The translations under genes and the position numbers were made by a program. The notes under the pieces were generated by a model that was not told the origin of the DNA, searched no databases, and worked only from the letters and a program-made list of their open reading frames with translations. From Deltaproteobacteria bacterium (lineage in GTDB: Bacteria; Desulfobacterota; Desulfobacteria; Desulfobacterales; GCA-2748835): DNA of 64,000 bases. Of this stretch, positions 8,331 to 17,052 are shown in pieces. The stretch spans positions 1 to 64,000 of the forward strand of contig PDTL01000018.1 of NCBI GenBank assembly GCA_002748835.1, in the 5' to 3' direction. Every line of letters begins with the position of its first letter. The first letter of the stretch is position 1.

Positions 8331-10532
8331 TCATTTCAACTCCTTGGAAAAAGCAGGGAAACCACTGCTGGCAACCAAACGCTTATCAGGAAGCATCCAA
8401 AGTGCGGAGCAGTCAGGGTAGGTCTCGAGCAATGACAGCCCGTCCCTGGGGCCGAGGATAAACAGGGTGGTCGCCAGTGCATCGGCGATTTCCGCAGTCG
8501 GCCCAACAACGGTGACCGCAATGCTCTTTTCTGCAGAATCCAGCAGATCCGGATCCAGAATGTGGTGTTTTCTTCTTGGTACGCCGTTTTCCTCGATCAT
8601 CGTATACTGGTAATAGTCCCCGGATCCGCACACGCCCGCGTTGGTCACACGGATCACTCCCAGAACGCCGTCGCCACGCGGATCCTGGATACCGACGGTC
8701 CACACCCTGTCGCCATAGCAGTATATGTCGCCGCCCGCTTCCACCAATGCGGAAGGGATTCCTTTCCGGCGCAGGGTTTCGGCTGCGCCATCCAGCACAG
8801 TTCCCTTTGCGAGCCCTCCCAGATCCAACGCCATGCCCTTCTCGGGCAGAAAAACCGTTTGCGCGTCCCGGTCCATCCGGACCTTCCGGTAATCCACAAG
8901 GCCGGCTTTTTCTGTTTCCGCTTTTTCCTGATAGTAAAAGGGAAGCACGGTTATGGCGCCAATGGTGATGTCAAAAGCCCCATTGGCGGTTTTGCAGAAA
9001 GTCAAAGCCCTGCTGATAAGGTCAAAGGCATCGGATTCCACCCAAACCGGCTCTGTTCCGGCGGCAAGATTGATCCGTCCGACAGATCCACTGCTGCTGC
9101 GGTGTCCGAATTCGCTTTCCAGCCTGGCAATGGTATCGAAAGCAGCCCTGGAAGCGTCGTCTGCGGTTTCTGCATCAGCACCGGAGAGGGTCAGACGGAC
9201 CACGTTGCCCATGGCGATACCGGCAAAATTCAGGGTGGATTCCGGAAGGTCGGCGGCCGGGTGTGTCTGGGGCTGCTGGCTGCGGGTCTGAACGCTCAAA
9301 AGAACCATGACAACGAGGCCTGCCGTCAGCGCAGGCAGCGCGGCAAAACGCCACGCCCGTGAGGTTCCCTGGCGACCCACTGCCAGGGGCAGGGTTGACG
9401 CCAGCCCGGTCAGTCCCATGACCCCCATGGATAGCGGGATCTCTCCGGCGTATTTGACCAGCAGGCCGCACAAGACCGGCCCAATCACAAATCCGGCATT
9501 GGCCGCGCCGTGAAACCGCCCCATGATCGCGCCCTGTCGTGCGCCCGAGGCAGACGCATGGGCCATGGCAGCCGGAAAAGAGACCGCCGATCCCAGCCCT
9601 GAAAAAATGCCGGTGATCAAAAAGCCGTAAGCGGTGTCCATTTTACCAGTCATTCCCAGACAGACCGCGCTCAGCGCCATCCCTGAGACGATCAGGGGCA
9701 CGCGGCCGGTCCGGTCTGCCAGCCATCCGCCCAGAGGGAGGATCAGGCAGGCTGCAAGACTCGGGGTGGCAAACAAAAATCCGGTCAGCCAGGTCGGACC
9801 GCGGAGTTGTTCGGACAGCAGCACCGGATAAAAGGTGATCAGGGCGGCGGTACCGGCTGTTCGTCCGCAGATGGCCAGAAGCAGGGCCCCGTGGTGCGGC
9901 CACGGCCGCAGGGAAGTGTCTGAACGCGGATGGCCGGGACGTGTGGAAAAGCGGTGGCGCCTGGCATAAAAAATGAGGACCAGGCTCACGCCCATGCAGC
10001 CTGTCAGAAAGATGAGCACTGGCGTCAAATTGCCATGAAAGTAGAGCAGTCCGCCAAGAATGGGGCCGAAAAAAAAGGCCGCGTTGTAGAAGGCATTGCA
10101 CAGGCCGAACACCTGTCCCCGCCTGTGAGCCGGAACCTGGGCGGCAATGGCGGCTGTGGCCACGGGCTTCAGTATCCCCGCAGACACGCCGAGACAGAGT
10201 TGAATGGTAAACAGGATGTCGCGGCCCAGGGAACGCCATGCGGCCATGGGCGCGAGAAAACCGATCATCGCCGCCCCCAGAAGCAGAGGAAACGGACCGA
10301 TTCTGTCCGACAGCCGGCCGGCGATGGGGGCCATCACCAGCTTTGCCAGAAAATAGCCTGAAAACGCCGCTCCCAAAAACAGGCCGGATTCCCTGGTGTC
10401 CAGAAGGCGCAAGGGGATGGCAAAGGCGAAAACACCCATGCCGAGCGTTGAAATGAACACGGCGGCAGTCAGACTGGAGATCAACCGCAACGTCAGATCA
10501 GCACCACCGATATACGATGGTTTCATCCGCAT
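8331..10532 (-). CDS. Fusion protein: N-terminal MFS transporter + C-terminal ApbE-type FAD:protein FMN transferase
   Basis: MFS loops (GRLSDRIG, GGWLADRTGRVPL), then an extra hydrophobic segment ALPALTAGLVVMVLLSV, then ApbE motifs (LESEFGHRSSSGSVGRINL, ANGAFDITIGAI, LDLGGLAKGTVLDGAAETLRRKGIPSALVEAGGDIY). Confidence 0.9.
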   Translation of the reverse strand: MRMKPSYIGGADLTLRLISSLTAAVFISTLGMGVFAFAIPLRLLDTRESGLFLGAAFSGYFLAKLVMAPIAGRLSDRIGPFPLLLGAAMIGFLAPMAAWRSLGRDILFTIQLCLGVSAGILKPVATAAIAAQVPAHRRGQVFGLCNAFYNAAFFFGPILGGLLYFHGNLTPVLIFLTGCMGVSLVLIFYARRHRFSTRPGHPRSDTSLRPWPHHGALLLAICGRTAGTAALITFYPVLLSEQLRGPTWLTGFLFATPSLAACLILPLGGWLADRTGRVPLIVSGMALSAVCLGMTGKMDTAYGFLITGIFSGLGSAVSFPAAMAHASASGARQGAIMGRFHGAANAGFVIGPVLCGLLVKYAGEIPLSMGVMGLTGLASTLPLAVGRQGTSRAWRFAALPALTAGLVVMVLLSVQTRSQQPQTHPAADLPESTLNFAGIAMGNVVRLTLSGADAETADDASRAAFDTIARLESEFGHRSSSGSVGRINLAAGTEPVWVESDAFDLISRALTFCKTANGAFDITIGAITVLPFYYQEKAETEKAGLVDYRKVRMDRDAQTVFLPEKGMALDLGGLAKGTVLDGAAETLRRKGIPSALVEAGGDIYCYGDRVWTVGIQDPRGDGVLGVIRVTNAGVCGSGDYYQYTMIEENGVPRRKHHILDPDLLDSAEKSIAVTVVGPTAEIADALATTLFILGPRDGLSLLETYPDCSALWMLPDKRLVASSGFPAFSKELK

Positions 10533-10546
10533 TCACGACCGCCGGG

Positions 10547-11233
10547 TTACCGGGCTTTTTCAAGGGCTCGTGCAACAGCCAGCTTGATACCGTCTGAAGA
10601 CATGGACGCCCGGGCGATGCTGTCCACGGCCGTCGTCTGGCGGGCGATGATTTTACCGGGTATGTCAGCTTTGGCCTGAAGCGTTCGTTCAATCTGCTGG
10701 GCCTGCTTACCCGTCGTGGTCTGTTCATACGTAACGATGTTGATCTCAGCGATCCTGCCCCCGGTCACGGTGACCTCCACCTCGATTTTGCCGGGATGTT
10801 TCTTCCTGTCATAGCCTTTGGCTTCGCCGGTGTATGTTCCGTCTTTGTATGTAAGGGTGGCTTTCTCCAGCGCCTGGGCTACGGCGAGTTCTATCCCCAC
10901 GGAAGAAGCGGAAGCCCTGGCCACACTGTCAACAGCCAGAGATTGTTTTTCGATAATCTGTGCCGGAATTTGCGTTTTGGCCTGCAGGGTGCGTTCAATC
11001 TGTTTGGTCTGTTTGCCCGTGGTTGTCTGTTCGTAGGTCAGGATGTTGATCGCTTTGATGGCATTGGCATCCACTGTGACCTCGACTTCAATTTTTCCAG
11101 GGTGATTTTTTCGACTGTAGCCGGTTGCAGACCCCGTGTATGTTCCGGGTTTGTATGTGTCCGCACAGACCCCCCCGGTAAACAGAACAAGGCTGACGAC
11201 CGCAGTCAGGCTGAACACAGCGCATTTTTTCAT
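10547..11233 (-). CDS. Secreted protein with two FMN_bind domain repeats
   Basis: Signal peptide MKKCAVFSLTAVVSLVLFTGGVCA; two near-identical repeats YK.GTYTG.A.GY.RK.HPGKIEVEVTV...YEQTTTGKQ..QIERTLQAK..IP..II..Q..AVDS.ARAS.SS.GI.LAVA.ALEKA. Confidence 0.88.
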   Translation of the reverse strand: MKKCAVFSLTAVVSLVLFTGGVCADTYKPGTYTGSATGYSRKNHPGKIEVEVTVDANAIKAINILTYEQTTTGKQTKQIERTLQAKTQIPAQIIEKQSLAVDSVARASASSVGIELAVAQALEKATLTYKDGTYTGEAKGYDRKKHPGKIEVEVTVTGGRIAEINIVTYEQTTTGKQAQQIERTLQAKADIPGKIIARQTTAVDSIARASMSSDGIKLAVARALEKAR

Positions 11234-11385
11234 TGGGTACCTCCGTTGGATGGGTTGTTGGCAGACGTGTACGGTTCTGTACACCTTCACTAAAGGCTTG
11301 ATTATAGGAACGCAGCACCTTTTATTTCAAGACAAATAAAAAAACGGCACACGCCATCACTCCGAACATGTGCTATGCGTTTCGT

Positions 11386-11892
11386 TTAAGCGGCAGATGG
11401 CTGTAGCCGCTGATGGGCAATGTCACCGGATTTCAAATCGATGATCACAAACCCGGGCGCCGTCTTTTTTCCCATAACATCCCCTGGATTGAGAAGGATC
11501 GCCTCGCCCACACGTTCTTCATGGTAGGTGTGGGTATGCCCGAAAAAGACCCAGCTAAACCGGCCGGACAGGGCAAGCCCCCGAGCCACGGTTTCGTAAT
11601 GGGTAAAGGCAACGGACTGTCCGCCCAGTGCCGTTTCTCCCACAAGCCCGTGAAAGGTAATCTGCGGAAACTGCGTCAGGGCCACGGTGGTGAGTTTGTG
11701 AATATCCCCGTCATTGTTGCCGAACACCGCATGCACAGGCACGTCTGCCCGGGCCAGTTCAGCCAGCATGAACGGGGCCACCAGATCACCGCAATGGATG
11801 ATGGCGCCCGCACCCGCGGCTATCAGCATATCCACGGCCGCACGCAGGTGGGAGATATGATCATGACTGTCGCTCATCACAGCAAGTTTCAT
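11386..11892 (-). CDS. YfcE/MJ0936-type metallophosphoesterase
   Basis: MKLAVMSDSHDHISHL, IIHCGDLV, VFGNNDGD, FFGHTHTYHEERVGEAILLNPGDV. Confidence 0.88.
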   Translation of the reverse strand: MKLAVMSDSHDHISHLRAAVDMLIAAGAGAIIHCGDLVAPFMLAELARADVPVHAVFGNNDGDIHKLTTVALTQFPQITFHGLVGETALGGQSVAFTHYETVARGLALSGRFSWVFFGHTHTYHEERVGEAILLNPGDVMGKKTAPGFVIIDLKSGDIAHQRLQPSAA

Positions 11893-11900
11893 AGATGACC

Positions 11901-14345
11901 TCACATCAATGTGTACGGATCCACATCCAGGCGTACCTGCACGCCGGCACGCACTGGCAACTGCTTGTCCGGATCGAACAGCACCTGACGCGCCAGGCGG
12001 TGCAGCGCCGTGACATCCGTTGATTTCAGGAGCAGCTGCCATCTAAAATACCGGGCCACCCGTACCAGGGCGGCCTCGATGGGCCCCATGATCCGGACTG
12101 CCGCCAGGGACTTGTCTGCCGCCTGGATGGCTCGGGCATACGCCCCGAGTTCACGGGCCCGAGCAGCGGTATGCGCGCTGTTTTTTCCCGTGATCTGGAA
12201 CTGGAGAATCCGTGCATAAGGCGGATATTCCAGCACCTGCCGCTGACGGGCCTCCTGATCATAGAACGCATGAAAATCCTGGCGCGTGGCCGTTTCAATG
12301 CAAAAGTGCTCGGGCAGCTGGGTCTGCATGAGCACCCGGCCGGGACGGGCGCCGCGACCGGCCCGGCCCGCCACCTGGGCAAGAATCTGGAAGGTCCGCT
12401 CGCCGGCCCGAAAATCGGGAATATGCAGGGCCATGTCTGCAGACAGGATTCCCACCAGGGTGATATTGGGGAAATCATGGCCCTTGGCCACCATCTGGGT
12501 GCCGACCAGGATGTCAATGGTCTGGTTGCGCAGGGCTTTGAGCATCCGGATCAGCTCACCTTTGCGCACCGTCGTATCCTGATCCATGCGTGCGATGCGG
12601 GCATGGGGAAAGACCGCCTCCAGGGCGGCTGCCACCTTTTCCGTGCCCAGACCCAGGGCCTTGATATGGCTCGATCCGCAAGTGGCGCAGCAGGTTTTGA
12701 CAGAACGGGTGAACCCGCACATATGGCATTTATAGGCATGGATCGACTTGTGAAGGGTCAGGGTGATATCGCAGTGCTCACACCGAAGGGCTTCGCCGCA
12801 GTCATTGCAGACCGGCCAGTTGGCATAACCGCGTCGGTTGAGAAAAATCAGGCTCTGCTCCCCCCGCTTCAGGGTCTGGTCAATGGCCTGAATCAAGGGC
12901 GGCGTGATGAACCGGCCCATGCCCGGTGCATCTTTGAATTGGTTGAGATCGATGACCTGGGTCTCGGGCAGTGCCTGCCGGTTGACCCGGCGGGTCAACT
13001 GCACTTTCCTAAATTTTCCGGTTTCCGCGTTCCAGGCGGTCTCAAGCGAGGGCGTGGCGGATCCCAATACCACGGTGGCGTTTTCCAGCCGACCCCGCAC
13101 CGATGCCAGGTCCCGGGCATTGTACCGAAATCCGGCATCCTGCTTGTAGGATCCGTCATGCTCTTCATCGACCACGATCAGGCCCACACGGGCGAGCGGT
13201 GCAAAAATGGCAGACCGCGCACCAATGACAACCGGTGCCTCGTTCCGGGCGATGCGCATCCACTGGTCGTATTTTTCACCGGTGGAGAGCCCGCTGTGCA
13301 GCACCGCTACCTGTTCTCCAAACCGGGCTCTGAATCGCCGCTCGGTCTGGGTGATCAGGGCGATCTCCGGCACCAGCACCAGGGCTGTCCGCCCGGATGC
13401 CATTGTCCGGTCCACCAGATCAAGGTACACTTCGGTCTTTCCGCTACCCGTCACCCCTTCGAGCAGAAAGGTTGAAAAATCACCGGAAGCAAGTGACGCG
13501 CCCAGGGTTTCCACGCAGGCAGCCTGCTCATCGGTGAGTGGCGGGGCCTGGTCCGGGGTGATGGCGTCGCCCAGGGGATCCCGGTAGACCACGCGTTCCC
13601 GGATGGTCACATACCCGCCGGTTTCCAGATCCCGCACCATGGCAGCGGCGGTGGCGGCCACCGGCTTTAACGCGCTCAGAGGAACCTCACCGGCAGTGCG
13701 CACCGCTTCCACGATGGCCCGCCGTTTTTCTGTAAGTCCGTCCAGAGAGCCGCCGGGATCTCCGGCGCAGACCAGGATTTCGGTCCGATGTTTTGTCTGT
13801 CCACCTTTCAGTTTCACCTCAAGGGAAACCCACCCTTTTTTCTCCAGAGTGTGCAGGGTGGCCAGGGGAATGTCGCGGGACAGGGTTTTCGAGAGTTTCC
13901 GCACCGAAACCGGACGGGGGTCTGCCTGAAGCATCGTCATCACGGCCTGCTGAACCGGCGGAAGGTCTTCAGTAAAAACGGTTTCACCCGCTGGCGCAAG
14001 GGAGACCATCCGCTGATCCGCCAGATTCAAACCGTTAGGGAGGGCCCCGGCAATCACCTCGCCAATGGGGTGGATATAATAATCGGCAGCCCATCGAAGA
14101 AACGGAACCATGTCTGCCGTGAACAGCGGGGTCTGGTCCAGGATATCGATGATGGGCTTGGGCGTCACCCCGTCTGAGGGCGCGGCCGGCCCCAGCAGAT
14201 ACCCGGTGATCCGGCGGTTGCCAAAGGGCACCAGCACCCGTTTCCCGATAGCCGCCATGCTGGCAAGGGCAGGCGGCAGCTGGTAGGTGAAGGTGCGAAA
14301 CAGGGGGAGGGGGACCGCCACATCCACACAGGCATCAGGAGTCAT
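11901..14345 (-). CDS. priA: Primosomal protein N' (replication restart helicase PriA)
   Basis: LLEGVTGSGKTEVYL, VVDEEHD, zinc-binding CNDCGEALRCEHCD...CHMCG...CCATCGS, GRAGRG. Confidence 0.95.
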   Translation of the reverse strand: MTPDACVDVAVPLPLFRTFTYQLPPALASMAAIGKRVLVPFGNRRITGYLLGPAAPSDGVTPKPIIDILDQTPLFTADMVPFLRWAADYYIHPIGEVIAGALPNGLNLADQRMVSLAPAGETVFTEDLPPVQQAVMTMLQADPRPVSVRKLSKTLSRDIPLATLHTLEKKGWVSLEVKLKGGQTKHRTEILVCAGDPGGSLDGLTEKRRAIVEAVRTAGEVPLSALKPVAATAAAMVRDLETGGYVTIRERVVYRDPLGDAITPDQAPPLTDEQAACVETLGASLASGDFSTFLLEGVTGSGKTEVYLDLVDRTMASGRTALVLVPEIALITQTERRFRARFGEQVAVLHSGLSTGEKYDQWMRIARNEAPVVIGARSAIFAPLARVGLIVVDEEHDGSYKQDAGFRYNARDLASVRGRLENATVVLGSATPSLETAWNAETGKFRKVQLTRRVNRQALPETQVIDLNQFKDAPGMGRFITPPLIQAIDQTLKRGEQSLIFLNRRGYANWPVCNDCGEALRCEHCDITLTLHKSIHAYKCHMCGFTRSVKTCCATCGSSHIKALGLGTEKVAAALEAVFPHARIARMDQDTTVRKGELIRMLKALRNQTIDILVGTQMVAKGHDFPNITLVGILSADMALHIPDFRAGERTFQILAQVAGRAGRGARPGRVLMQTQLPEHFCIETATRQDFHAFYDQEARQRQVLEYPPYARILQFQITGKNSAHTAARARELGAYARAIQAADKSLAAVRIMGPIEAALVRVARYFRWQLLLKSTDVTALHRLARQVLFDPDKQLPVRAGVQVRLDVDPYTLM

Positions 14346-15666
14346 GATCCGCCGCCTGTTCGATCAATGCCTTCAGCTGGTCCCGTGTATTGCGTGACGG
14401 GTCATCCACCACCGTATCCAGGAGCTGTTTCAATATCCGGCCCACTGCCGGACCGGGTCTCAGGTTCAAGATCTGCATCACATCCGCACCGCTCACGGCA
14501 AGGTCCTTTGTGGTCAGGGCCGGGGAGGGGCCGGAAGCCGGGTACAGCACCGCCCGAATGCGGCGCACCATGCCCCGGATCTCATCCAGGCTGCGGGCTG
14601 TTTTTTTCAGATTGGCCCGGCGGTCGGCAATCCGGATCCGCACAAAGTCCCGCCAGTCCACATCTGCATCTTTCAGGGCTTTCAGCAACCGCCCTACGGC
14701 CCGGTCTGTTGTGTTTTCATTCAGGGGTCGCATATGGGTATGGATGAGCCCGATCACATACCGCTGATCTGCCTGGCTGAACCGGAGCCGGGAGAGGTCG
14801 GCTTCTGCGGCGCGGGTCTGTTTTTCATGGCCATTGAAGGTCACCCGGCCGTCTTCCACCTTCCGTGCAGCGGGTTTGCCCGTGTCATGCAGCAGAGCTG
14901 CCAGGCGGAGGCGCGGGTATTTCGCGGACACGGCATCGGCTGCCAGAACCGCGTGTTCAAACAGGGTTTCCGCATGATAAGGGCCGCCATCTATGCCCCG
15001 ACAGGCATCCAGACACGGAAACACAACAGAAAGGATATCCAAATCGGCGAGCAGCCGAAAAAAATCGCCGGGTTTCGGCCCGGCCAGGGCCTTTTCCACT
15101 TCCGCGCGCAAACGCTCGGCAGCGACCTCGGCCACGGCATACCGGTTCCGGCAAATGGCATCCACCGCAGAACCGGCAAGCTGCCCCCTGATCCGCACGG
15201 CAAACCGGCAGGCTCGGAGCATGCGGCAAGGGTCTTCCGCGATCCTTTCATCGGCGGATCCCGTGAACCGAATGATCCGAGCCCGGACATCTGCCTGTCC
15301 GCCAAAGGGGTCGGTGATCAGGCCGGAAACCGGATCCATGGCCATGCTGTTCACAGTGAGATCCCGCCGGGCCAGATCGTTCACCAACCCTCCGGCCACG
15401 GCCTCGGTGTTTGACCGGCTCCGGAAGGTGGCCACTTCCACATGATCGACCATGCAGACCGGAAAAGCGGCACCGGCCAGGGTCACCTTCCGGTCTGGAA
15501 ACAGCTGACACACCCTGTCTGGCAGGGCATCGGTGACAATATCATAATCTGACGGCGTTACGCCCAGCACGGTATCCCGCACGCATCCCCCCACCAGAAA
15601 AGCGTCATGCCCCTGGTCCCGAAGTCGGGTGAGAATCCGGGTCACCCTGTCTGGAAGCACTGTCAA
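14335..15666 (-). CDS. cca: CCA tRNA nucleotidyltransferase/poly(A) polymerase with HD domain
   Basis: AFLVGGCVRDTVLGVTPSDYDIVTDA, RRDLTVNSMAMDP, RMLRACRFAVR, HDTGKP. Confidence 0.92.
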   Translation of the reverse strand: MTVLPDRVTRILTRLRDQGHDAFLVGGCVRDTVLGVTPSDYDIVTDALPDRVCQLFPDRKVTLAGAAFPVCMVDHVEVATFRSRSNTEAVAGGLVNDLARRDLTVNSMAMDPVSGLITDPFGGQADVRARIIRFTGSADERIAEDPCRMLRACRFAVRIRGQLAGSAVDAICRNRYAVAEVAAERLRAEVEKALAGPKPGDFFRLLADLDILSVVFPCLDACRGIDGGPYHAETLFEHAVLAADAVSAKYPRLRLAALLHDTGKPAARKVEDGRVTFNGHEKQTRAAEADLSRLRFSQADQRYVIGLIHTHMRPLNENTTDRAVGRLLKALKDADVDWRDFVRIRIADRRANLKKTARSLDEIRGMVRRIRAVLYPASGPSPALTTKDLAVSGADVMQILNLRPGPAVGRILKQLLDTVVDDPSRNTRDQLKALIEQAADHDS

Positions 15667-15669
15667 CGG

Positions 15670-16227
15670 TTAGTCCCCGGCCTGCACCTGAGCGGTAGCA
15701 GCGGCCGTGATCCAGGCCCGCATCCGGGGCACGATATCCCGTCCCCAGTCGTCCTTGACGCGGAGATCCAGAAACCGCGCATACAGGGCATCCACAAAGG
15801 TGAAAACCCGTTCATACAGATAGACTTTTTCCAGAATGGCCCCTTCCACATCTGACTTGTTTTCAAGGGCCTCGGTGGGCGGCGCCTTGACGCTGGAAAA
15901 GTTCAGGCTCTCCCCCTTGATACTGAACCGCCACTCATGATCGCCGGAACTGTAGACCAGGTTCATCTCGGTCACCATGGCGCCTTTTCCAAGGGCCATC
16001 ATCCCTTCTTCGAGTCCTGCGTCATCCCCTTTGATGGTGATGGTCTCGATGGCATCATCGTTCAGGGTCCGTTCCAGGACCACCCGGTTCCCGATATGCA
16101 GATCACCCAGCTCCGGATCCGCATCTGTGAGCAGGGCCGGGTCTGTTTCCATCACAAACCAGAGCCAGGTGAGAAACTCGTTTCCGAGGTACTGATATTT
16201 ATTATATGCAACACTGATATCCAGCAT
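15670..16227 (-). CDS. Conserved protein adjacent to RdgC-like gene (possible RdgC C-terminal-half counterpart)
   Basis: FLTWLWFVMETD...DDAIETITIKGDDAGLEEGMMALGKGAMV; directly downstream of the RdgC-like N-terminal half on the same strand. Confidence 0.5.
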   Translation of the reverse strand: MLDISVAYNKYQYLGNEFLTWLWFVMETDPALLTDADPELGDLHIGNRVVLERTLNDDAIETITIKGDDAGLEEGMMALGKGAMVTEMNLVYSSGDHEWRFSIKGESLNFSSVKAPPTEALENKSDVEGAILEKVYLYERVFTFVDALYARFLDLRVKDDWGRDIVPRMRAWITAAATAQVQAGD

Positions 16228-16256
16228 ACCTGTTTTCCTTCATTTTTTTAAAACCA

Positions 16257-16868
16257 TCAAACCAGCCGCGTTGGCGGCGTCTGCAGCAGTTTATCGAGCA
16301 GTGCCGATTCTTTTTCAAACCGTTTCACGGCCAGGGTATACGGAAACGCCCGCACCAGACTGAGTTTAAACGACTTGGTGAACAGGGTCTCCAGCTCTTC
16401 GTTGGCGGCTTTCTGGGTGGAAAAGAACCAGAGCCAGCCGGCCTGGGTATGCCAGATCAGCTCATGGACATGGGGCGTGGCCGGGATTTTGAGGCAGAGC
16501 TGATGGATCACCGCTTCCCGGAGGGCTTTTTTTTCCGCCTTGGAAAGCTGTTCCCGACCGGAATCCGCCAGCCGGCGCGCGCATTCCATGGCAAATCGCT
16601 TCTGGACCACCTTCGCCGGAATCGCCTTTTTATCGATACGCAGGGCAAAGACCAGGCAGTCGCCAACCTTGTAGGTGTCCCCTTCAAACAAGGGCTCGAA
16701 CGGCGTCTCCCGGGAGGTCCAGCCCACGGCCATGTCCGCTGGTTCATTGTCAATATCTTCAATGGCGTTTTGCCGCAGGCCGGCTTCCACGCGCTCGAAA
16801 AAATCCGATTCAAGAGTCCCCTCCACCCGGTACCGGGAAATGGATACGGTTGCGGACAAAATTCCCAT
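16257..16868 (-). CDS. RdgC-like recombination-associated protein (N-terminal half)
   Basis: MGILSATVSISRYRVEG...VVQKRFAMECARRLADSGREQLSKAEKKALREAVIHQLCLKIPATPHVHELIWHTQAGWLWFFSTQKAANEELETLF. Confidence 0.75.
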   Translation of the reverse strand: MGILSATVSISRYRVEGTLESDFFERVEAGLRQNAIEDIDNEPADMAVGWTSRETPFEPLFEGDTYKVGDCLVFALRIDKKAIPAKVVQKRFAMECARRLADSGREQLSKAEKKALREAVIHQLCLKIPATPHVHELIWHTQAGWLWFFSTQKAANEELETLFTKSFKLSLVRAFPYTLAVKRFEKESALLDKLLQTPPTRLV

Positions 16869-17052
16869 ATGCGTTTGCTCCATCTGATGATATGTATCTG
16901 AAAAACAGCCGTAACCCGGCAGGCCGCCGGCGGCATGCATGCAAAAAGCTACAGCACGACGTGTCAGCTTGCGTGAAACAGTAACCCGATTGCCACCGGG
17001 CTTCAAGGGGATTTTTCCTGCCCGGTCAACCGTTTTTTGGGAACCTGTCTGT

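Noticed and set aside
12171-13475. 434-aa + strand ORF
   Set aside because: Antisense of priA.
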